This document shows, one piece after another, positions 34,716 to 42,349 of a DNA stretch of 64,000 nt. Made by a program: the position numbers and the translations under genes. Location: the NCBI GenBank assembly GCA_040755755.1, contig JBFLZW010000004.1, forward strand, positions 1 to 64,000, given 5' to 3'. The stretch comes from a bacterium. GTDB taxonomy: Bacteria > SZUA-182 > DTGQ01. Below the pieces are notes generated by a model. That model searched no databases and had not been told where the DNA came from. It worked only from the letters and a program-made list of their open reading frames with translations. Positions within the stretch are counted from its first letter, which is position 1. Each line of letters starts with the position of its first letter.

Positions 34716-37412
34716 ATGGAAGAAAAAAAAATATACCTGTCCATCAACGGCAAAGAAGTTGCCTCCGGTCCTTCCCAGACCATTCTGGAAGTTGCCAGAG
34801 AGAATACTATCTTTATTCCCACCCTGTGTGACTGCCGGGACCTGAGCCCATTCGGCGCCTGCCGGCTCTGCCTGGTGGAAGTGGCAGGGCTGCCCAAGCT
34901 CGTTCCGGCCTGCTCTACTATTGTCGCGCCGGGAATGAAAATCAGGACCGAATCGGAAAAGATCGATAAATATCGAAAGCTGATTGTTGAAATGCTCCTC
35001 TCCGATCATAAGCCGGATTGTATGTTTTGTGAAAAATCCGGTGACTGCCTGCTGCAGGATCTGGCCTATCAATACGGTTTAAAAGACAGCCGGCTGGCAG
35101 GGGAGCAAAGAGCAGGCATAATCGATGATTCCAACCCGTTTATCGAGCGGGACAACAGCAAATGCATTCTCTGCGGACGGTGCGTCCGTGTCTGTGACGA
35201 GGTGCAGGGAGTTTCAGCTATCGGTTTTGTCGGGCGGGGATTTCAGACCCGGATCGGTACTCCTTTTGACCGGAAATTAAACTGTGAGTTTTGTGGTCAG
35301 TGTATCGCCTCCTGTCCCGTGGGTGCCCTGACGAATAAGCCTTCACGGCAGAGAGGAAGGAAATGGCAGACCAAATGGGTTAAAACTGTCTGTCCTTACT
35401 GTGGATGCGGCTGCAATCTGACCCTTCATATCAAGGACAATAAGATCGTCAGCCTTCATTCAGACAGCACCACGGTAAACGAGGGCTATCTGTGCAGCAA
35501 GGGCAGGTTTGGCTATGAATTTGTCCACCATCCCGATCGCTTGCAGTTTCCTCTCATCAGAAAGAACGGCCAGCTCGTCCGGGCAGGATGGGATGAGGCC
35601 CTGAATCTGGTGGCCACAAAATTTCAGGACATTAAAAGCCAGCATGGAAACAGGAGCCTGGCAGGCTTAAGCTCGGCCAAGTGCACCAACGAAGAAAATT
35701 ATCTCTTTCAGAAATTTATCAGGGCGGTCCTTGGCACCAATAATGTCGATCATTGCGCCCGGCTCTGACACGCTTCTACCGTGGCTGGTCTAGCCACATC
35801 ATTCGGCAGCGGAGCAATGACCAATTCAATCGCCGAGATCGGTCAGGCCAAGGTGATTCTGGTGATCGGTTCCAATACAACCGAAGCCCATCCCATCGTC
35901 GGCCTTCAGGTGAAAAAAGCGGTCAGAAAGAATGGCGGCAAACTGATCGTGGCTGACCCACGGCCTATTCCCCTGACCCGGATAGCCGATATCTGGCTGC
36001 AGCTGCGGCCGGGAACAAACGTGGCCCTGCTCAACGGGATGATGAAGGTGATTATCGATGAAGGGCTTGCCGATCAGCAATTCATTGCCGAGCGTACCGA
36101 AGGCTACGAGGAATTCCAGAAGACGATCGGCCATTATGACCTGGACAGGGTTTCGCAGATAACCGGCGTTCCCGCTTCCCTGATCCGGGACGCTGCCCGC
36201 ATCTATGCACAGGCTGAAAGCTCATCCATACTCTACGCTATGGGGGTCACCCAGCACAGCTCCGGCACCGATCAGGTTATTTCCATTGCCAATCTGGCCA
36301 TGTTGACCGGCAATGTAGGCAAAGAAAATGCCGGGGTCAATCCGCTCAGGGGGCAGAATAATGTCCAGGGTGCCTGCGACATGGGATGCCTGCCCAATGT
36401 CCTGCCGGGCTATCAGAATATCTCCGATCCTCAGATTCTGGGTAAGTTTGAAGAAAAATGGGGTGTATCGTTATCCAATAAACCGGGCCTGACAGTTACC
36501 GAGATATTTCATGGAGCCCTGAGCGGTGAGATCAAAGGACTTTACATCATGGGTGAAAACCCGATGCTGAGCGACCCCGATCTTCACAAGGTGGAGAAAG
36601 CGCTCCATGCTCTCGATTTTCTGGTAGTCCAGGATATCTTTCTGACTGAAACCGCCAAACTGGCGGATGTTGTTTTACCGGCAGTAAGCTTTGCCGAAAA
36701 GGAGGGTACGGTAACCAATACCGAACGAAGGGTCCAGAAGATGAATAAGGCCGTGCAGACATCCGGAGAGGGGATGGAGGATTGGAAAATCATCAGTGAG
36801 CTGGCCGCCCGGATGGGTTATCCCCTGGGCTACCGCTGCGCTGAGGAGATTTTCCAGGAAATAGCCGACCTGACTCCAAGCTATGGAGGGATGACCTACC
36901 AGAGGATAGAGCAATCGGGAGGCCTCCAGTGGCCCTGCCCCAGTATCCAGCATCCGGGAACAAAGTTCCTGCACCATCGCCGCTTTGCCAGGGGGCTGGG
37001 CAAGTTCAAGCCGGTGGAATACACACCTGCGGCTGAGCTGGCTGATGCTGACTATCCTTTTACCCTGACCACGGGAAGGAGGCTGTTTCACTATCATACG
37101 GGGTCGATGTCCCGGCGGGTAGCTCCCCTGCACGAAATTTATCCGGAAGGGTACCTGGAAATCAGTGAGCAGGATGCCCAGGCTATCAGTATTACCTCCA
37201 ATGATGAGGTTTTAGTAAAGTCCAGGAGGGGAGAGGTGCGGGTGAAAGCCCTGATCACTGACAGGCTGCCTGCAGGAGTGGTGTTTCTTCCCTTCCATTT
37301 TCATGAGTCCCCGGCAAATGCTTTGACCAATTCAGCTATCGATCCTGTAGCTAAGATTCCGGAATTGAAGGTCTGTGCGGTAAAGATTGAAAGGCTTGCC
37401 AGGGGAGATTGA
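34716..37412 (+). CDS. fdhA: Formate dehydrogenase alpha subunit, selenocysteine-containing
   Basis: 898 residues when the in-frame TGA at 35766-35768 is read as selenocysteine (Sec351). The codon sits in [25 protein letters not shown], exactly where formate dehydrogenases carry Sec or Cys, and the frame continues unbroken to 37412. The N-terminus is a NuoG-like 2Fe-2S domain (CDCRDLSPFGACRLC) with a His-Cys3 cluster (HKPDCMFCEKSGDC) and 4Fe-4S sites (CILCGRCVRVC, CEFCGQCIASC). The bis-MGD catalytic domain begins with CPYCGCGCNL. ATG 34716 follows AAGGAAA; the frame is open further upstream but overlaps the flavoprotein gene. With the two upstream subunits this is an NAD(P)-linked, soluble formate dehydrogenase. 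Standard gene calling would split it in two. Confidence 0.95.
35766..35812 (+). promoter_or_regulatory. Bacterial SECIS element directing Sec insertion at UGA
   Basis: Directly after the UGA, GTGGCT (35781-35786) pairs with AGCCAC (35792-35797) around the loop GGTCT. The GGTC apical loop and its distance from the UGA match the SelB-binding hairpin known from E. coli formate dehydrogenase genes. The organism must carry selA, selB, selC and selD elsewhere. Confidence 0.88.
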
Positions 37413-37451
37413 TTATCTGCTGTGCGTCCACATTTTAGGGGGTTTTAAAGT

Positions 37452-37913
37452 ATGTGGGATATCGAGCAATTAAAGGAAATCAAGCTTTTTAAAGACTTAA
37501 GTATTGCAGAATTAGAGAGTGTCAGTAGCATCGCCAGGCTGCAAACCTTTAAGGCCGGAGAGATAATCATCAAAGAGAATGAGATTGGCAAGCATCTGTA
37601 TGCGGTTATTGAAGGATCGGTGAGAATCAGCAAACTGATTGCAGCGGGTGAGAAGGTGACTTTTACTACCCTGAAAAAGGGAAGTTTCTTTGGAGAGTTG
37701 TCGCTTCTGACCCAGAAAGCCCATTCAGCTACAGCCGAGGCCATGGAAGATACCAGGGTAATGGTCATCAGTAAAATTGACTTTGATCGGTTCATTGAAG
37801 CGACCCCCCAGGCCGGATTCAAGATTTTCAAAGTTATTATCGGGGAAATCAGTGAACTGCTCAAGCAGATGAATAACCGGTTTATCGACATGATGGGTTA
37901 TATGTGGCATTGA
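37452..37913 (+). CDS. Cyclic-nucleotide-binding domain protein without DNA-binding part
   Basis: 153 residues, a single cNMP-binding beta-roll (FKAGEIIIKENEIGKHLYAV, GSVRISKL) plus a C-terminal helix. The phosphate-binding cassette reads FFGELSLLTQKAHSATAEA; the usual Arg that contacts the cyclic phosphate is His here. Binding of cAMP may therefore be weak or the ligand different. The Crp/Fnr helix-turn-helix is absent. Forty bases after fdhA it may be co-transcribed, perhaps as a regulatory partner protein. Confidence 0.82.
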   Translation: MWDIEQLKEIKLFKDLSIAELESVSSIARLQTFKAGEIIIKENEIGKHLYAVIEGSVRISKLIAAGEKVTFTTLKKGSFFGELSLLTQKAHSATAEAMEDTRVMVISKIDFDRFIEATPQAGFKIFKVIIGEISELLKQMNNRFIDMMGYMWH

Positions 37914-37926
37914 AAATGAGAAATAT

Positions 37927-37956
37927 TTGACATTCTTCTGGGAAAGTTACTATAGT
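37927..37956 (+). promoter_or_regulatory. Sigma-70 promoter ahead of a short transcript
   Basis: TTGACA (37927-37932) and TATAGT (37951-37956) are 18 bases apart. Transcription from about 37963 would meet the terminator at 37991-38036 after roughly 75 bases. Confidence 0.6.
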
Positions 37957-37990
37957 ATAACTGAAAGCCGATACTCAGATTCCGGTAATA

Positions 37991-38036
37991 AAAGCCATCT
38001 GGAAACCTCAAGCGGATAGACAGATGGCTTTTTTTT
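37991..38036 (+). terminator. Intrinsic terminator after the cNMP-binding gene
   Basis: AAAGCCATCTG (37991-38001) pairs perfectly with CAGATGGCTTT (38021-38031), followed by eight T. It would end the fdh operon and also any transcript from the promoter at 37927. Confidence 0.88.
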
Positions 38037-38119
38037 CGGGCAGGATGGAGAGGAGATTTTCCGGGAATTACCCGATCTGAGTACCATGTACCGGATTTGA
38101 TAGCCAGAAGGAGGGGGTT

Positions 38120-39814
38120 ATGAACGAGCTGGTAAAACATCTGGAATTTTTTGAGCCGGCAGACTGGATTCGGGCTATGCTGGGCACGGAATGCTTTTCC
38201 AAAGAAATCCAGGAGATTTTCTTTCTTGCCCGCAGCATTTTTTCCAGTCATAGCGTGTATTCGATCAAAGAGTCGATGGCTCCCATCCTCAACCGCAAGA
38301 AGCCGTCCTTGCCATCATCGAAAGACGTGCAGAAGCGCTCGCAAAGCCCGCGGTGGCGGCCGCAGCCGTTATCCGATAATATGGATATCGCCAAGGTTTC
38401 CTGGGTTTACCAGATCGCCTCTGTTTTGCCGCGGGAGTTTGTCATTAACCATGATACCATATTTTACAAAAAGCTCATCAACAAGGAGTTGAACCGCCGG
38501 AGATTCGAGGCTCCGGAAGAAGAGACCCTTTCGACAACTGAGCTTGTGCACGGACAGGATCAGAGAGTCAACAAAGCGCAAAAAATCTATGTGCTCTTTG
38601 ATAATTCCTCATCAATGAGCGGGGAGAAGCTGAATAAATTTTATGCAGCCAAAGCTATATCACTGGAGTATTTACGGCGGGCTCAGCCGGAAAATCCACA
38701 AATTTATTTTCGTTCGTTTACCGACCAGGTCAGCCCGTTGATCCGGTCGGAGAGAGCCAAAGATATCAAGAAGATTATAAGACATATAGCTCATCTGCAT
38801 ACCGCCGATTGCTACCAGACCGAAATCGGCAAGGCCATTTTACAGGCCATCGAGGATATCCGGCGGGATCCCCGGATGGAGAAGGCTGAAATATTGGTCA
38901 TCACTGATGGGCTTGGACCCATCCCTGAAAATCTGCGCGAGCTTCTCGGTGGAATCAAGCTGCATGTGATCCTGATTTGCGGCCTGGATATCGATCAGGT
39001 GCTGAAACTCTACCCTGACCGTGCAGCCTGGGACCTGGCTGGACAGGATGACAAACCAAGGGAAATGCCGGCCTTCTGGAGCGCCTGGAACCTCGATAGA
39101 AATGGCTTATCCCTCCCGGATCCGGGGGAGAATCTGGAAGCCTTGCGAAAGAGCAAATTGACTCCCCAGCGGAGTCAGATGCTGCGGAAGATGGAGATCT
39201 TACTGGCATTGGCTCAAGTTTACCAGCTTCAGGAGATAGTTGATACTTTCATTCCCCTTCCTTCGATACTTGGGGAAAAATTCGACCTTTTCAATGCCTA
39301 TGAGCTTGAACTGATTATCGAGTACAGAAAAACGCTGGAGCAAAACCAGCATCAGCATTCATCTATTCCGGAAAAAACCGAGATATATCATCGCATTCAT
39401 TTCATGATCAGATATCTTAACAATCTGTTGAGCCGCAAACCATCCCAGGAAATGCAGGAGCAAATCAGGCAGGAAATTAATCATTTTATCCGAATCAAGC
39501 AAATACTTTTGAAAGATTCCTGGTTCGTCTCGATCCTGGAGAATTTTGCCCGTCAGGGGGAGGGAATCACAACCCTGGAGGAAGAGCAGGAGAAAGGAAT
39601 ACGCTCACATAAGAACCGCAAGGGCCTTCGTACCTTCCTGATTATTCTCGGCAGAAAGATCAAAAGGCTTTATCATTGGGTCATGCAGTCCCGCCCCTGG
39701 CTGGTAAACCTTATCCGATACTGGATTGCCTGCCTGAAAAGAAAGCGATTGATTCGGCGAAAAAATAAACTCCGTGACAAGCTTCGGGCTGAGCTTGGCG
39801 GAGTGGGGAGTTGA
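38120..39814 (+). CDS. VWA-domain protein
   Basis: 564 residues. The central part (about 150-320) is a von Willebrand A domain with MIDAS motif FDNSSSMSG and downstream ITDG; the TEIG within TADCYQTEIGKAIL could supply the Thr. N- and C-terminal parts are helical and charged, with a very basic C-terminus (RKRLIRRKNKLRDKLRAE). No signal peptide. Cytoplasmic VWA proteins usually pair with a MoxR-type AAA ATPase, but none lies next to it here. AAGGAGGGGG precedes ATG 38120. Function unknown; metal-dependent protein assembly is the general theme for this class. Confidence 0.78.
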   Translation: MNELVKHLEFFEPADWIRAMLGTECFSKEIQEIFFLARSIFSSHSVYSIKESMAPILNRKKPSLPSSKDVQKRSQSPRWRPQPLSDNMDIAKVSWVYQIASVLPREFVINHDTIFYKKLINKELNRRRFEAPEEETLSTTELVHGQDQRVNKAQKIYVLFDNSSSMSGEKLNKFYAAKAISLEYLRRAQPENPQIYFRSFTDQVSPLIRSERAKDIKKIIRHIAHLHTADCYQTEIGKAILQAIEDIRRDPRMEKAEILVITDGLGPIPENLRELLGGIKLHVILICGLDIDQVLKLYPDRAAWDLAGQDDKPREMPAFWSAWNLDRNGLSLPDPGENLEALRKSKLTPQRSQMLRKMEILLALAQVYQLQEIVDTFIPLPSILGEKFDLFNAYELELIIEYRKTLEQNQHQHSSIPEKTEIYHRIHFMIRYLNNLLSRKPSQEMQEQIRQEINHFIRIKQILLKDSWFVSILENFARQGEGITTLEEEQEKGIRSHKNRKGLRTFLIILGRKIKRLYHWVMQSRPWLVNLIRYWIACLKRKRLIRRKNKLRDKLRAELGGVGS

Positions 39815-39835
39815 TGATTGGCGGTGAATGGTAAA

Positions 39836-39878
39836 AAAGGGGCAAAGGATACACAAAATATGCATCCTTTGCCCCTTT
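39836..39878. terminator. Bidirectional intrinsic terminator
   Basis: AAAGGGGCAAAGGAT (39836-39850) and ATCCTTTGCCCCTTT (39864-39878) are perfect 15-base arms between two convergent genes. A-runs precede and T-runs follow, so it can stop transcription from both sides. Confidence 0.88.
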
Positions 39879-39904
39879 ATGCTATTTAAGCCTGCCGATG
39901 CTCT

Positions 39905-40471
39905 TTATAACGCACGGCCCGGTCCCGTTCCCGGCCCCTTTCCGAGGCCGCATCCTGATCCTTGCGCCGGGGGAAGATCGTCTCCATCCGGCCCTCCGTG
40001 CCAGTAGGGCATGCTCTCGAATTTTTTCAGTTGTTCGGGAGTGAGAATCTTTTTCACTTCCACCCGGTGCCGCATTCTTTCCTTTTCCATGCTTGCCCTG
40101 AGCTTGGAGATCTGGTCGGTCAACTCATCGACCTTTTTCCAATCTACCGTGCTGTTTTCCAAAAGCGTCTTTTGCTCCAGTCTCTTTTTCCCCAATTCAT
40201 CCCGGAGATTGAGGGTTTTCTTCTGAAAGGCGAACTGAAGATCATGCATCTTCTGCTGCTGCTGGGTAGACAGGTCAAGAAGCTGACCAAGATGGCGTCC
40301 TTTGCCCGGTCCCCCGCCGCCTGGCCCCATCCCCTGACCAGGACCCGGTCCGGTCATGCACTGGCCTTTGCTTCCCCAGAAAGCATTGGCTGAGGGGGAT
40401 GTAAAGGAAACCAGAATAGCCATAAGAGTGAAAGCAACCAGAAGACTGGTAATAAAAGATTTCTTGTTCAT
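39905..40471 (-). CDS. Spy/CpxP-like periplasmic protein, Gly/Pro-rich
   Basis: About 188 residues. The start follows the internal Met with AAAGGGA upstream; the frame is open to 40609 but would overlap the neighbour. A signal peptide (FITSLLVAFTLMAILVSF, cleavage near ANAFWG) is followed by a Gly/Pro-rich segment. Then comes a helical Spy/LTxxQ-type region (LLDLSTQQQQKMHDLQFAFQ ... VKKILTPEQLKKFESM) and a Gly-rich tail with one Cys. Proteins of this type act as periplasmic chaperones or metal-responsive sensors. It belongs to an ECF sigma cluster. Confidence 0.8.
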   Translation of the reverse strand: MNKKSFITSLLVAFTLMAILVSFTSPSANAFWGSKGQCMTGPGPGQGMGPGGGGPGKGRHLGQLLDLSTQQQQKMHDLQFAFQKKTLNLRDELGKKRLEQKTLLENSTVDWKKVDELTDQISKLRASMEKERMRHRVEVKKILTPEQLKKFESMPYWHGGPDGDDLPPAQGSGCGLGKGPGTGPGRAL

Positions 40472-40553
40472 TTTTGTCCCTTTCATGGTGATGTTGTTCT
40501 GAAGAAACTGCCGGTCAACAAATTCTGGCCATATCCGAAACTGCGATAAACCG

Positions 40554-41066
40554 TCACCACCTCCCCTTTTGCTTTTTCCCAAATCCAGGGCCAATGGGTC
40601 CCTGGCCAAAGGGACCGCACCCCGATCGTTGACGGATGGCTTTCAGTAACCTCCGCTGCTTTTCTTCCGGAAGACTGGCTTTCAGGTTGATAATCTGATG
40701 AGTAACCACCTTTTGCATGGCAGCCTGAAGAGCTGCGATCTTTTCAATCTGCTGATCAACCTGGACCTGGTTAATCTGAGGCTTGTCGAGCAGATCAAAA
40801 AGGATCTGCCGCTGCTGATGGATCTGGCATCTCAACTGCACCAGATTCTCTCTATCCTGTTTAAAAAGCGACTGCAAGCGGGAAGTCTCTTTGTCTTCGA
40901 GTTGAAGGTTTTCCCGCATAAATCTGCCGAGAGGCTTTTGACCGCAGACCAGTCCGGCTCCATCCCGGCTCACCCGCCAGTAATGATAGGCAAGAGTCCC
41001 TGCCACAGCAATATTGACGGCCACGGAAAAAATGAGCACCAGATACAGGGCGTATTTTTTCATCAC
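40554..41066 (-). CDS. Spy-like periplasmic heavy-metal sensor protein
   Basis: 170 residues with an N-terminal membrane anchor or signal (YALYLVLIFSVAVNIAVAGT) and a long helical periplasmic part. The latter includes LQLEDKETSRLQSLFKQDRE and LKASLPEEKQRRLLKAI, the LTxxQ-like end. Cysteines occur in LVCGQ, LRCQIH and SGCGPFG. It resembles CnrR/ZraP-type sensors. Its start overlaps the anti-sigma stop by four bases, so it is made together with the anti-sigma factor and may signal to it. Confidence 0.8.
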   Translation of the reverse strand: MMKKYALYLVLIFSVAVNIAVAGTLAYHYWRVSRDGAGLVCGQKPLGRFMRENLQLEDKETSRLQSLFKQDRENLVQLRCQIHQQRQILFDLLDKPQINQVQVDQQIEKIAALQAAMQKVVTHQIINLKASLPEEKQRRLLKAIRQRSGCGPFGQGPIGPGFGKKQKGRW

Positions 41067-41533
41067 GATTCCCCTTCTAAGATACTCTCAAGGTTCATTT
41101 CGGCAAGAGAAGGAGAATAAATCTCCTGGGGCGAGAGAACTGCCATCAGGTCGATTCCCTCTTGCTCCCTGACCAGGCAAGCGGTCAATTTCGTCCCCAT
41201 GAGCGTCCCCAGAAAGATCCCCAAAGCCACCAGGCAAGCGGCTGCAAACCGCAAGTTCAGGCCATGTTTACAGAAGGGTGCGCTATCCGCAGCACTGGAC
41301 GATTCCTGCCGCTGTACGTGAGCCAGTATCTTGTGCTCTAATAACGCAGGAGGAGATATCGTGCGCTCAGAGTGCACGAGGCAATGGTCAACCTGCTGCC
41401 ATTTCAGCAGCTTACCCCTGCATCTTTGGCATTGATCGATGTGCCGGATAATAGCCTCCCGCTCTTCCGGCGATAATTCCCCATCAATCAGGGCCGATAT
41501 CTTCTGGTCTCTTACATGTCTTTTTATGTGCAT
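41063..41533 (-). CDS. Anti-sigma factor with zinc-finger (zf-HC2) domain
   Basis: 156 residues. The N-terminal ZAS-type zinc finger is IIRHIDQCQRCR (H-x3-C-x2-C) preceded by ISALIDGELSPEERE. A single membrane segment (RFAAACLVALGIFLGTLMGT) puts the C-terminal 45 residues in the periplasm. It should hold the sigma factor encoded upstream inactive until a periplasmic signal, probably sensed through the Spy-like proteins. Confidence 0.88.
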   Translation of the reverse strand: MHIKRHVRDQKISALIDGELSPEEREAIIRHIDQCQRCRGKLLKWQQVDHCLVHSERTISPPALLEHKILAHVQRQESSSAADSAPFCKHGLNLRFAAACLVALGIFLGTLMGTKLTACLVREQEGIDLMAVLSPQEIYSPSLAEMNLESILEGES

Positions 41534-41620
41534 CTTTGCTACCCTCTTTATCTCTAATACCAGATATCAAAAAAAAACTTGCGCTGCCTATTCAGGGATT
41601 ATTTATTTTCCCAACCCTCA

Positions 41621-42217
41621 TCATCCGAGCTCACGCTGGATCTTCTGTTTGGCCCGGAAGATCAATGATTCCACAGCCGGAAGGTTGATGTCCATGACGT
41701 CGGCGATTTCTTTATAACTCAGCCCTTCCAGCTTGCTCAGGGTCAGGGCAACCTTTTGCCTGGGGCTGAGACTATCGATGGCTTGCTGCACTCGTTGAGA
41801 CATCTGCTGATGGGAGAATTCTTCTTCCGGATTTTTCCGGGGATCGACAATTTCCTCCTCCTGAGAAATCTCCTGTTCCCTATCGTGCTCAGAGCGGTTC
41901 CAGAAGAAAAAAATCCGTCGCCTCCTGGCCGAGTTTAAAACGTTAATGGCCAGGTGACTGGCAATGGAAAATATCCAGACCCGGAAAGGATACTTCGAAT
42001 CGTATTGGCCGGCGCTTCGATACACCCGGAGGAAGGTTTCCTGAACGAGGTCCTGTGCCTCTCCCTCATCCTTGAGAATTCGGTAGATGAACCGATAGAG
42101 TGCAGTACCGTATCTTTCGACCAGTCTTTCAAAGTTTTGGCTATTCCCCTGCTGAAGGCCGGCCATCAGCTTTTCATCGGTGATTTCTTTCAATCCGCAG
42201 ACTTCCTTATCGATCAT
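41621..42217 (-). CDS. ECF sigma factor (RpoE type)
   Basis: 198 residues. Region 2: FERLVERYGTALYRFIYRIL, EAQDLVQETFLRVYRS and FRVWIFSIASHLAINVL. Region 4: IDSLSPRQKVALTLSKLEGL followed by SYKEIADVMDINLPAVESLI. An acidic insert with basic RRRRIF lies between. The start could be ATG 42217 (weak site) or a TTG eight codons in with AAGGAAG upstream. It drives the Spy-like/anti-sigma group on the same strand. Confidence 0.92.
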   Translation of the reverse strand: MIDKEVCGLKEITDEKLMAGLQQGNSQNFERLVERYGTALYRFIYRILKDEGEAQDLVQETFLRVYRSAGQYDSKYPFRVWIFSIASHLAINVLNSARRRRIFFFWNRSEHDREQEISQEEEIVDPRKNPEEEFSHQQMSQRVQQAIDSLSPRQKVALTLSKLEGLSYKEIADVMDINLPAVESLIFRAKQKIQRELG

Positions 42218-42268
42218 GGCATAAATTGCATAGGGTGCTACAAGTTACCTGGTCAGTGATCATGAGAT

Positions 42269-42296
42269 ATGCTACTATAATATACAGGCAAGTCAA
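42269..42296 (-). promoter_or_regulatory. Possible promoter of the ECF sigma gene
   Basis: On the minus strand TTGACT (42291-42296) and TAGCAT (42269-42274) are 16 bases apart, about 45 bases before the gene start. Confidence 0.4.
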
Positions 42297-42349
42297 CCAA
42301 ATCTTGCGCCATGATTTAAGAGATCGGCAGAAGGATAAAATGCTGGGCT

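Noticed and set aside
35766-35768. fdhA as a pseudogene or two separate genes because of the internal TGA
   Set aside because: The TGA is at the known Sec site, the frame resumes immediately, and a SECIS hairpin follows.
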